Shown here in pieces: positions 21,735 to 33,290 of a stretch of 64,000 nt of DNA. The notes under the pieces were generated by a model, which was not told the origin of the DNA, did no database searches, and saw only the letters and a list, made by a program, of their open reading frames with translations. Each line of letters begins with the position of its first letter. Positions within the stretch are counted from its first letter, which is position 1. This DNA comes from Hirundichthys speculiger (lineage: Eukaryota; Chordata; Actinopteri; Beloniformes; Exocoetidae), in NCBI GenBank assembly GCA_018398805.1, contig JAGFBZ010000004.1:124001-188000 (forward strand), written 5' to 3'. A program made the position numbers and the translations under genes.

Positions 21735-24130
21735 GCTACTTTGTACATTGAGGATACAGAAAATGTATACATATTTGGATTTCTGATAACAGGATTTCTG
21801 CTGTTTGGAGTTGATAGTTACGTGGTGTATTAAAAAAATCAGAAAATATCAGCAGCTGTTCTGGCCATTGTGAAGCTGCCTTTCCTGTACGAGGGAATGT
21901 GTCACTTGTGAACAAGACCCCAAGAACAAGACCTTCTACCCTTTTCATATAGAGATCCATGGTCTCAGATTTGGAGGTGCTGATTCTCATCCCTGCCACT
22001 TCACACTCAGCTGCGAACTGCTCCGGTTAGACCTGTGGATCCCCACCCGATGGCGCCAACAGGACAACGTCATCTGCAAACAACAGAGACGAAATCCTGA
22101 CACCACCAAACTGGAACCCCTCCGTTCCTTGGCTGCACCTAGAAATTCTGTCCATGAATGTTACAAACAGAACTGGTGACAAAGGGCAACCTGGCGGTCC
22201 AGTATAAAGCTGGTCCAGTGTTCCACAACCAGGAAGGAACCCACATTGTTCCTCCTGAATCTGGGATTCTGGGACACCCCTGTATAGACCTGACCTTGGA
22301 GGCTGAGGATTGTAATTCCCCTGTAATTGGAACACATCCTCTGGTCCCCCTTAAAAAGGGGAACCACCACCACAGTCTGCCAATCCAAAGTTACTGTCCC
22401 CCCGATTTCCATGTGATGTTGCAGAGACGTGTCAACCAAGACAGTCCTACAACATCCAGAGCCTTCAGGAAGTCAGGGCGGATCTTGTCCACCTGGAGCC
22501 CGGTCACTGTGCAGCTTCTTCACTACCTCAGCGACCTCAGCCCCAGTAATGGACGAGTCCACCTCTAAGTCCACAGGCTCAGCATCCTCCACGGAAGACA
22601 TGTTGGTGGGATTGAGTAAATCCTCTAAGTATTGCTTCCACCGCCGAACGACATCTCCAGTTGAGGTCAGCAGCCCCCCACCCTCACTATACACAGTGTT
22701 GGTGAAGCACTGCTTTCCCCGCCTGAGCCGTCTGACGGTTTGCCAGAATGTACATGGAGCCGATCAAAAGTCTTTTTCCATGGCCTCACCGAACTCCTCC
22801 CACACCTGATTTTTCACCTTAGAGACCACCAAAGCTGCCACCCCCACGGATACCCGATACTTGTCTGCTGATTCCGGAGTCAAACTAACCAAGCCCGGTA
22901 GGACTCCTTCTTCAGTCTGACGGCCTCTCTTACCCGAGGTGTCCACCACTGAGGTCGAGGATTACTGCCACGACAGGCAGGATGTGATTGAAGCTCTGTC
23001 AGAGGTGTGAGTTAAAGATCTTTCTGACAGGTTCCTCTGCCAGACGTTCCCAACAAACCCTCACTACACGTTTGGGCCTACCAGCTCTGACTGGCATTCT
23101 CCCCCACCATCTGATCCAATTCACTACCAGGTAGTGATCAGTTGATAGCTCAGCTCCTCTCTTTATCTTGAGTGTCCAAAACATTTGGCCGAAGATCGGA
23201 TGATACAACTATAAATCGATCATTGATCTACAGCCAAAGTGTCCTGATGCCACGTGCATTTATGGACACTCTTATGTTTGAACCTTGTGTTTGTGTTTTG
23301 GACAAACTGTGACTAGCACAAAGGTCCAACAACAAAACACCACTTGGGTTCAGATCAGAGAGGCTATTCCTCCCAAAGTCCCCCAGCAGAATAAAGGAGT
23401 CCCCATTAGGGACGCTTTCCAACACCCCAACCAAGGACCCCAGTCAGAGCCCGTTCCCTGACCCAAAAGTGCAGGGAAGCTACTCTCTCATCTACTGGAG
23501 AAAACCCAATGTACGGGCTCTAAGCTGGGGGGCTATAAGCAAGCCCACACCAGCCTGTCAACTCTCACCCTGGTCTACGCCAGAGTAGAATAAGATCCAT
23601 CCTCTTTCGAGAAGATTGGTTCCAGAGACCATGCTGTGCATTGAGGTGAGCTCGACTACATCTAGTTGGTACCTTTCGACCTCACGCACAAGCTCAGGCT
23701 CCTTCCCTGCCAGAGAGGTAATGTTCCATGTCCCAGTAGCCGGTTTAGTCAGCTGGCGTCGGCATGCCAAGGCCCATGCTTTCGGCTGCCGCCCAAAACA
23801 CATTGCACCCATCTCCGATGACCCTCCCTGCAGGTGGTGGGCCCACGAGGAGGCGAACCCATGTAGCCTGTTTGGACTGAGCGTGGCCGCTCGTCAAGGT
23901 CTGGCTCTAGGGTGGGGCCCCGGTAACCCTAGTCCGGGCGAGGGACATCTTACTTTTTTCTTTATATGAGTCGATTGAATTGCGCTTAGTCTGGCCCGTC
24001 CCCCCAGACCAGTTTGCCTTGGGTGACCCTACCAGGAGGAAAAGCCCCACACAACGTAGCTCCTTGGATCATTCGGGTGCACAAACCTCTCCATCACGTT
24101 AAGGTGGCGATTCACCAACATGTTCTACAA
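21735..24130 (-). mobile_element. Antisense RTE/Rex-like LINE (copy B)
   Basis: Same element and position as in copy A, without the Harbinger insertion. Recognisable minus-strand blocks are [20 protein letters not shown] (about 23720), [10 protein letters not shown] (about 23390), [13 protein letters not shown] (about 23150), [14 protein letters not shown] (about 22360) and [14 protein letters not shown] (about 22050). Frameshifted throughout, so inactive. Confidence 0.75.
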
Positions 24131-26733
24131 CATGCTTCATTAAAGTGTATTCTCTGTGCTGCAAGAAAATATGACCATCCTTCTCATTGTAGTTATCCAG
24201 AAATATGGACAGTGTTCACTGTCCACTTTGACCCAAAAAAGTAGTGGTCCTGACGATACAAGACGGTGAAGAAGCTCTCGTTAACTACGATGAGGAGTTT
24301 GGAGACAGAGACGCACTTGAAATTTCCGTGACTTTAACAAAAGGACATGGTAAGGAAAGTGAAACTGATTTCAAATGGTTTTCAAGTTTCAGCAAATCTT
24401 TGCATTCAAGAGCAATAAAGTTTGAAAAAAATGCAGTGCATATCCTTTTACTATCTAAGGGGTTTATGGTCCAATGGAGACTCTTGGAGAGAATGCGACG
24501 CTTTGCCCTGACGAACCTGAGAGACTTTGGAATGGGCAAGAAGGCATGTGAGGACAAAATCATTGAGGAGTGTCAGCATCTCACTGATGTCTTTAAAAGT
24601 TTCAAAGGTACAACTGATTTGGAATCCACCTGATTTGTACATTATTACCAAACTCTTCACATTGGTCCTGTTGTCTTGTTTCGGAGGAAGCTTTTGATGT
24701 GACCCAGTCGGTGAACTGCGCAGTCTCTAATATATGCTCCATGGTCCATGGCAATTTGATACGATGATCCAGAGTTTACCTCAATGGGATCGAACGAATA
24801 AAAGTATCATACTCACTGGCTCCACTGCGGTCCAGGTAATCTGGTTCGATTCAGTGGATCCTATATGGACTGAAACTTCAACAAAGACCCACAAATCAAC
24901 ACAGCTGAAATGTTCAGGATCCAGTCTGTTCAGTACTATATAATTTTTATGATATTTGGAAAGGTTTACAACATGTCATGGTTCTGCAAGTGGTTTACAA
25001 CAAGGAAGGAGTTCCTCGATCCGCTGTGCAAAAGGAAGCAGACTTCACCTCTTCAACCACCTGAAAGAGACCCTCAACCAGATATGTACAGAGGCTTTGG
25101 ACGCTTTTTGGTCCGCAAGCAAAATCTGGAGGTTGGATGAATTACTGTAAAATGATGTTTAAGTTGAATCAGACAGGCGCAGTACCTTTCTTTCTTATTT
25201 GCACCTTTTATTCACCAGCAGCATGGCGTTTTGGCCCATTTTCTTGTGTGCAGGACTCTGGATTACCAACCACTTCAAGATCCAAACCTTTTAATCACAG
25301 TCACAAATCTGTTCATGCTGGAACTGAGACGACTTCAACAACACTGAGATGGGGGTTTCTGTTTATGGCCAAGTATCCAAAAATACAAGGTACATAAATG
25401 AAGTATTCATCAAAATAAATACAGCAGTGACCTGTTCATGATAGTGATTTGTTTATAAGAAGAATAAAATATTGTGCATCTTTCATGTGTTTATGGACAA
25501 AAGTACAAAGTTGTTTCATTCTTGATTTGAATCATGAGCAGCTTTCCTGTGATTTTTGTCCTCTATTTATCAAGATCAAGTCCAGGAAGAGTTGAAAGAG
25601 TCATCGGAGATCGTCAGTGCAGGTTGCTGACAGGAAAAACCTGCCTTTCACTGATCCGTCATCCATGAGACGCAAGGTGGCCAGCATCGTCCCCATGTCA
25701 CTGCCCACAAAACCAGCAAGGACATCATGTTTCATGGTCAATCATTAAAAAGGTTGGGCTTACAAAACACAAACTATAAAACCAAAACTGAGCTGATGGA
25801 TTAGAATCTTTATTATGAGTTTAAAGGGACAGTTTTTTTATGATTGAGAAATAGTTCCCGTCATCCAGGACCACTGGAGGTGCTGAAGTGTCAGATAAAA
25901 CTCTTATTACAAGGCAGGGTCCAGACTGAAAGCAAACACACAGCTTTACAGACCACACATTATGATTTCCTGGCGTTCCAATCCTGAAAATTTCATTTTC
26001 TGGAATGAATTCCGCAGGATACCACAGTTTATCCACTCTTGATCTCTGTGCTGCTGATCCCAGTGAGTGGGAGAGACCTCCAGCTTCTATCCTGCTCATT
26101 TGGACAAAGATGGAAAGTTTGTCAAGCGAGATGCCTTCATGCCATTTCCGCGGTTTGTGAGCTCAGGAATCTCTGAGGTGCATTTGTTGACAGCAACTCT
26201 GGATCCTCTTTAAATTCCTCATCAGGTCGGCAGGATCTGTCTGGGAGAGAGTCTGGCCAGGATGGAGCTCTTTCTCTTCTTCACCACCCTTCTGCAGCAT
26301 TTCCGTTTCACACCTCCACCAGGGGTTTCAGAGGAAGAATTAGATCTGATGCCATGTGGAGGCCTCACTCTCAGCCCGACACCTCAAACTCTGTGTTGTT
26401 ACGAATGTGATGATTAGGAGACCTCCTTCAAAAACCATATGTTGATGGTGAATTATTCATCCCTGTTAGCACTAGTTTATTGGTCATTAAGTTATTGATC
26501 ATCATCAGTATTTTTATGAATGTTGAAAAGTGATGATTTATTAGGGGAGCCACATTCAAGTGTTTATTGTTAGATATTCGAGGTCCTTGCTAAAGCCAGT
26601 AATTGGCCACATATTAAAGTTGGACATGTTCATATTGTCAGTGTATATTGAATCTCATAAGAACTGAAAAAATATTTGAGTATTATTTAGGGCCCCCCAC
26701 CGAGGGTGCGAGAACCCTACTGTGCATTGAATG

Positions 26734-27164
26734 TGTCAGGTTCAGACAACCAAAACCTTTAAGAGGAAGACAAGAGAAGTTATTACATTTATTGCAAGGA
26801 GAACGGACAGAGAGTGCTCGTTGACAGTCTCAACCCGCTCTGAGTTGACTCCCTGCCCGAACTCCTTTTTTTTTCTAGGAGTCCCTGCTTTACATAGGAT
26901 ATGCCTCTAAGGGTTTGGGGGTGACTAACTGCATATCTTAATCTAAGTACTTATCATTATATAACTGTACATGCAATGTTCTCATGCAGTCCCGTTCCCG
27001 TCTCTCCTTCTGTTCATATGATAACTCCCACACTCTTATACGATGTTATCCAGCAATCACACAAGCCATTTTAAGGTGACACATACTTAACTTCTTTCAG
27101 TAGTTCTTCACTAGGTAGGTTACAGTTTAATAGCAATGTGTGATAACTAGTATAATTATCAACA
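26734..27164 (-). mobile_element. ERV 3' long terminal repeat
   Basis: Bounded by TGTCAGG and ...ATCAACA (TG...CA form). Immediately beyond it, 27165-27174 reads TTCCCCTCCT, which on the minus strand is a polypurine tract directly before the LTR, as in retroviruses. On the minus strand an AATAAA lies near its end (about 26780). It sits in the CYP 3'-flank repeat after GCATTGAAT, at the same site as the LTR fragment behind copy A. Confidence 0.75.
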
Positions 27165-27174
27165 TTCCCCTCCT

Positions 27175-28345
27175 GTTTATCATATATTGCTCAAATTCTC
27201 ATCTCATTTTAAAACAACCCTTCAGTTAGATTTTGGCTGTAAGATCATTTTGAGCGCAAACACATTTACACTCAGGGTCTTCCAATCAGTTGGAGTAATT
27301 CCAGGATGAATGAATTTCTATTGGAGATGGGCATGTGTTACACTGATACGCATTTATATCATTTTCCTGAGGCAGATATGACCATAATTTAAATAAAAAG
27401 TTACAGGTGTAAGAAACTTTAAAAATAACTGCTACCACAGTCCACTTGTAAACCATGTGGTCAAGTTTAATCCGCATTTCCTGGGTCTTCATGGTTTCAG
27501 TGTGGACTTAGATTGGGCTCCACCATCAGAGGGGTCAATGTCATGAACCCCTCGGACATCAGAGGTCAAAGGTTATGGCCTTCTACTGGTCACTTTGCAC
27601 ATCGTTGGGTAGACCATTGGTTGACCGACAGGTTCTGGCTGGCATTCGAATGGTTGAAGATATGCAAGGTGACATCTCCCACACCGTATCTTGGGAGGTA
27701 CGGTAAGTCTTTAGGCCCGAAGTGCCATACATGTTCGGGGGTAGGTAATAGCCCTTCTTCGCCTGGCAACTCCAAACTTAACTCTCCTGTGTGGTTCAGA
27801 GTGCAGGTGGTCTTCCTTCGACCACACATACGTTTTCTCTTCTAAGGTGATTGATGGTCGAAAAGTAAGGGACAAATCAAAATGATCCTGCACGTGGTCC
27901 CCCTCTTCTCCTGAGTGCCCCTTAATTGGTAGGTTCAGTTGGTTTCGTTCCCGGGTTGAAAGGTCCTGCCCTTTGGCTAAGACCCCCTTTGTATCCGGCC
28001 TTCCACTTACCGCGCTGGGCCTTCTACTCAGGTTGCAGTTTGCATGCTGAGATTCTCCAGCTTGGACCTTTCTGCAATCTTCACTCTGTAGGGGTCGTCA
28101 GGAGCAAACGATATGGACCCTCCCAACGAGGCTCGACATGATTCTTTTATCACCTTGACATAACAGGTCTCCAACCTTCACCAGGGGTTTCTGTAGGACA
28201 AGGAGAATTTCTGGGAGAAGATTGCTCGCAAGATTATTGCTTGTAGAACCTTCCACAATAATCAATTCATGTTGTTCATCAGATTGTTCAATTTCTTCAG
28301 GAAAATCATTAACCTGAAGGTTGGATACTTCATTAGATCCTACTG
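27175..28345 (-). mobile_element. Endogenous retrovirus remnant: env pieces and end of pol, antisense
   Basis: On the minus strand from the N at 28346: a stretch around 28050-28210 resembles the C-terminal part of a gamma/epsilon-like integrase, followed by env. One env frame (27590-27829) carries several N-x-S/T sites and Cys residues as expected for surface glycoprotein, and another (27286-27492) looks like the transmembrane tail. The env region is under half the usual length and contains stops and frame changes, so it is internally deleted and inactive. Genus is an inference. Confidence 0.55.
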
Positions 28346-28346
28346 N
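28346..28346. other. Single N: assembly join
   Basis: It joins the middle of ERV pol directly to the middle of the RTE-like LINE of copy C. Everything that should precede this LINE in copy C (exon 1 and half of intron 1) is absent. Confidence 0.85.
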
Positions 28347-29730
28347 CGATACTTGTCTGCTGATTCCGGAGTCCAACAAACTAACCAAGCCCGGTAGGAC
28401 TCCTTCTTCAGTCTGACGGCTTCTCTTACCCGAGGTGTCCACCACTGAGTTTGAGGATTACTGTCACGACAGGCAGGATGTGATTGGAGCTCTGTCAGAG
28501 GTGTGAGTTAAACATCTTTCTGACAGGTTCCATCTCTGCCAGACGTTCCCAACAAACCCTCACTACACGTTTGGGCCTACCAGGTCTGACTGGCATTCTC
28601 CCCCACCATCTGATCCAATTCACTACCAGGTAGTGATCAGTTGACAGCTCAGCTCCTCTCTTTACCTGAGTGTCCAAAACATTTGGCCGAAGATCGGATG
28701 ATACAACTATAAAGTCGATCATTGATCTACAGCCAAAGTGTCCTGATACCACGTGCATTTATGGACACTCTTATGTTTGAACCTTGTGTTTGTGTTTTGG
28801 ACAAACTGTGACTAGCACAAAGGTCCAACAACAAAACACCACTTGGGTACAGATCAGAGAGGCTGTTCCTCCCAAAGTCCCCCAGCAGAATAAAGGAGTC
28901 CCCATTAGGGGCGCTCTCTAACCCCGACCAAGGACCCCAAGAAGCTTGGGTACTCTGAACTGTCATTTGTCGCATAAGACAAATGACAGTCAGAGCCCAT
29001 TCCCTGACCCAAAGGTGCAGGGAAGCTACACTCTCATCTACTGGGGAAAACCCCAACGTACAGGCTCTAAGCTGGGGGGCTATAAGCAAGCCCACACCAG
29101 CCTTTCAACTCTCACCCCCAGGCAATGCCAGAGAAGAATAAGATCCAGCCTCTTTCGAGAAGATTGGTTCCAGAGACCATGTGTGCATTGAGGTGAGCCC
29201 AACTACATCTAGTCGGTCCCTCTCAACTTCACGCACAAGCTCAGGCTCCTTCCATGTCAGAGAGGTAACGTTCCATGTCCCAGTAGCCAGTTTAGTCAGC
29301 TGGCGTCGGCATGCCAAGGCCCACGCTTTTTTTGCTGCTGCCCAAAACACATTGCACCCATCTCCTATGACCCTCCCTGCAGGTCGTGGGCCCACAGGAG
29401 GCGAACCCATGTAGCCTGTTTGGGCTGAGCGCGGCAGGCCCCATGGGTAAAGGCTAGGCCACCAGGCGCTCCCGCACAAGCCCCTCGCCCAGGTCTGGCT
29501 CCAGGGTGGGGCCCCGGTAACCCTAGCCCGGGCGAGGGACATCTTACTTTTTTCTTCATATGGGTCGATTGAATTGCGATTAGTCTGGCCCCTCCCCCCA
29601 GACCAGTTTGCCTTGGGTGACCCTACCAGGGCAAAAGCCCCAGACAACATAGCTCCTGGGATCATTCGGGTGCACAAACCTCTCCATCACCTTAAGGTGG
29701 CGATTCACCAACATGTTCAACAACATGCTT
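28347..29730 (-). mobile_element. Antisense RTE/Rex-like LINE (copy C), 5' half
   Basis: Corresponds to 22856-24130 of copy B. It keeps about 45 bp (near 28940-28990) that A and B lack, including a TGTCATTTGTC...GACAAATGACA hairpin, so A and B share a deletion. The Harbinger element is absent. Confidence 0.75.
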
Positions 29731-29787
29731 CATTAAAGTGTATTCTCTGTGCTGCAAGAAAATATGACCAGATCCTTCTCATTGTAG

Positions 29788-32700
29788 TTATCCAAGAAAT
29801 ATGGATCAGTGTTCACTGTCCACTTTGGACCCAAAAAAGTAGTGGTCCTAACTGGATACAAGATGGTGAAAGAAGCTCTCGTTAACTACGATGAGGAGTT
29901 TGGAAACAGAGACGGACTTGAAATTTTGCGTGACTTTAACAAAGGCCATGGTAAGGAAAGTGGAAACCGATTTTCAAATGGTTTTCAAGTTCAGCAAACT
30001 TTGCATTCAAAAGTAATAAAGTTTGAAAAAAAAATGCAGTGCATATCATTCTTACCTTATCTCAGGGGTTTTATGGTCCAATGGAGACTCTTGGAGAGAA
30101 ATGCGACGCTTTGCCCTGACGAACCTGAGAGACTTTGGAATGGGCAAGAAGGCATGTGAGGACAAAATCATTGAGGAGTGTCAGCATCTTATTGACGTCT
30201 TTAAAGGTTTCAAAGGTACAACTGATTTGGAATCCATCTGATTTGTACATTAATTAAAACAAACTCTTCACATTGGTCTTGTTTGTCTTGTTTCAGGAGA
30301 AGCTTTTGATGCGAACCAGTCGGTGAACTACGCAGTCTCTAATATTATATGCTCCATGGTCTATGGCAGCAGATTTGAATACGATGATCCAGAGTTTACC
30401 TCAATGGTGGATCGAACGAATAGAAGCATCCAACTCACTGGCTCAACTGCGATCCAGGTAATCTGCTTTGATTCAGTGGAGCCTATATGGACTGAAACTT
30501 CAACAAAGACCCACAAATCAACAACAGCTGAAATGTTCAGGATCCAGTCTGTTCAGTAACTAATATTATTTTTATGATATTTGGAAAGATGTACAACATG
30601 TTTCCATGGTTCTGCAAGTGGTTTACAACAAAGAAGGAGTTCCTCGATGCCGCTGCTGCAAACAGGAAACAGAACTTCACCCTCTTCAACCACCTGAAAG
30701 AGACCCTCAACCCAGAGATGTACAGAGGCTTTGTGGACGCCTTTTTGGTCCGCAAGCAAAATCTGGAGGTTGGATTTGAATTACCTGTTGAAAATGATAA
30801 CGTTGAATCAGACAGAGGCCTTTCTTTCTTATTGCACCTTTTATACACCAGCAGCATGGCTTCATTGCTCCATTTTCTTGTGTGCAGGACTCTGGGATTA
30901 CCAACAGTCACTTCCATGATTCAAACCTTTTAATGACGGTCACAAATCTGTTCTCTGCTGGAACTGAGACAACTTCAACGACACTGAGATGGGGTTTTCT
31001 GTTAATGGCCAAATATCCAAAAATACAAGGTACAGAAATGAAGTATTCATCAAAATAAATACAGCAGTGACCTGTTATTGATGGTCATTTGTTCATAAGA
31101 AGAATAAGATATTGTGCATCTTTCATGTGTTTATGGATAAAAATACAAAGTTGTTTCATTCTTGATTTGAATCATGAACAACTTACCTGTGATTTTGTTC
31201 TCTTTCTTTATCAAGATCAAGTCCAGGAAGAGTTGAAAAGAGTTATCGGAGATCGTCAGGTGCAGGTTGCTGACAGGAAAAACCTGCCTTTCACTGATGC
31301 CGTCATCCACGAGACGCAGAGGCTAGCCAGCATCGTCCCCATGTCACTGCCTCACAAAACCAGCAAGAACTTCATGTTTCATGGTCACGTCATTAAAAAG
31401 GTTGGGCTTAATAAAACACAAACTATAGAAAACCAAAACTGAACTGATGGAATTAGAATTATGAAGTTATGAAGTTTGAAGGCAGTCAGTTTTTCAGTAT
31501 TGAAAAATGAGTCGTCCCAGTAATCCAGGAACCACTGGAGGTGCTTGAAGTGTCGTGATAAAACTCTTTCTTACAAGGCCATGATCCAGACTGAAATGCA
31601 AACACACAGCTTTTACAGACAGCACAACATTTATCAACACAACTTCTCTGAGCGTTCATTTAATTGGTGCATTGTGGGTACGGTAGTAGGCACGTACATC
31701 CGCTGCATAGTGCCATGAAGCCTTTGCAAGGCCAAACCTGAATCAGAAAAGATGGGAGTGAGGTCATTCCAGCAGCCATAACTTTCAGTCATGAGTAAGT
31801 AAGTTATCTGCTGCACCAAGGAAAGTCAAAGAACAAAAAAACAAAGGTCAATAGAAGTTTTATTAATATCATGCAAAATATTTTTGGCCAAGCAGGTTTA
31901 CTCTCTTAACACCACAAAGAGATGGAGTGACTCCACCCACGAGTCTTTCAGTGTTTGGCGTCTCCCGAGGTATTTTCTTCTAACTTTATCAGTTGAGACC
32001 AGATGGTGGGTATAGTAGCTTTCACACGTCACAGTTGTAAGTTATCTGTGTGTTGATTATCTTGTTCCAGGAGTAGAGGTCGTAACACAGCAAAGACAGG
32101 ATGCGCTTATCCTAGGAGCCCAAGAAATCCAGTTTTAACAACAAGAAGAACCTTTTCAATCATAAAAAAACCTAAGACAGCATGAATTTAAAATAAGATA
32201 GGGCTCAGTAGTAAAAATGTAGGACAGCAAACAGTTCTTTGAAGACAACGAGATGTCGTCCTGCTTTGAGGATAACCAGCTAGTATGTTCACAAGCATGT
32301 TCACTAGCACTAGCTAGCACGTTAAACAAATCCAACCAGTCATGTTTTTGTAACTAATACAGAATGTGGTTATGCATCATCGTGTTGTTAAAAAAAAGCA
32401 TGAATGTCCCTGGACATGTGTAATATCAAGATTTTAAACATGGACTGAGCCTTTTATTCTGTGTTGCCTACTGACTTCTAGTTTTAGTTAGGATTTAGTT
32501 TTTAGAGGGAAGACTTTCTTCTGTTGTCTGATGTAATTTATCATAATGATGTTTTTCTCTCCAAGAGACTTTTTATTTGTCCCTTTTTGCAAGAAAACTG
32601 ATAAAATACTTCTGTGATTTCCAATCCTGAAAGTAATTTCAGTTTCTGGAATGTAACTCCTGCAGGATACCACAGTTTATCCACTCTTGATCTCCGTGCT

Positions 32701-33066
32701 GCATGATCCCAGTGAGTGGGAGAGACCTCACAGCTTCTATCCTGCTCATTTTTTGGACAAAGATGGAAAGTTTGTCAAGCGAGATGCCTTCATGCCATTT
32801 TCAGCAGGTTTGTGAGCTCAGGAATCTCTGAGGTGCATTTGTTGACAGCAGACTCTGGAGTTTGATTCTCTCCTGCAGGTCGCAGGATCTGTCTGGGAGA
32901 GAGTCTGGCCAGGATGGAGCTCTTCATCTTCTACACCACCCTTCTGCAGCATTTCCGTTTCACACCTCCACCAGGGGTTTCAGAGGAAGAGTTGGATCTG
33001 ACTCCATGTGGAGGCATCACTCTCAGCCCGACACCTCAGAAACTCTGTGCTGTTTCCCGAATGTGA
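29788..33066 (+). CDS. cyp2k: CYP2K-like copy C, exons 2-9 intact, exon 1 missing at a gap
   Basis: Eight exons with good splice sites and no frameshift: 29788-29950, 30066-30215, 30297-30457, 30589-30768, 30888-31029, 31216-31400, 32666-32807 and 32879-33066 (TGA). Lengths are 163, 150, 161, 180, 142, 185, 142 and 188, identical to copy D. Visible P450 marks are [17 protein letters not shown] in exon 2, WREMRRF in exon 3, AGTETTS in exon 6, E-T-Q-R in exon 7 and the haem loop [10 protein letters not shown] across exons 8/9. Exon 1 (membrane anchor and PPGP hinge) should lie upstream, but the sequence jumps at the N at 28346. The gene is therefore probably functional with a missing first exon in this assembly. 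Intron 7 is about 1 kb longer than in A and B. Confidence 0.9.
31625..32610. other. Extra ~1 kb in intron 7 of copy C
   Basis: Copy A runs directly from CAGACCACACATTTATGA to the exon 8 branch region. Copy C has about 985 additional bases between the same flanks. No terminal repeats, duplicated target or reading frame was recognised. It could be an insertion in C or a deletion in the A/B ancestor. Confidence 0.5.
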
Positions 33067-33290
33067 TGATAATAGTAAGAGAACCATCTGAAAATCTGGG
33101 AACTAATTCGTTACCAAGAAATCTCTTTACCAATGTGTTTCTAAAGGTGTCTAATAACATCTTCTAAAAAGTTGAAATTCAACTCCTGGGGGAAACCTCA
33201 AAAAACTCCACAAAGTTGGGGTACCAATGACCGATTTTCTAAAATTTGAAAATGTTTAATTTGGCCTTAAGTAACTAGTGAGGAGTCAAA

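Larger units (their letters stand above)
19665..26410 (+). pseudogene. cyp2k: CYP2K-like copy B, exon 1 intact, exons 2-9 riddled with single-base deletions
   Basis: Exon 1 (19665-19871, 69 codons) is open and includes the FQS triplet missing from copy A. Counterparts of exons 2-9 are found near 24193-24349, 24460-24607, 24684-24835, 24964-25131, 25254-25389, 25575-25752, 26018-26152 and 26226-26410. Each is several bases shorter than in A, C and D (for example 157 against 163, 168 against 180, 178 against 185). The exon 4 acceptor reads TTTCGG instead of TTTCAG. Deletions hit exons and introns alike and are mostly one base, which looks more like raw long-read error than decay. If so, this is a real gene badly sequenced. 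As given it cannot encode a P450. Confidence 0.75.
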
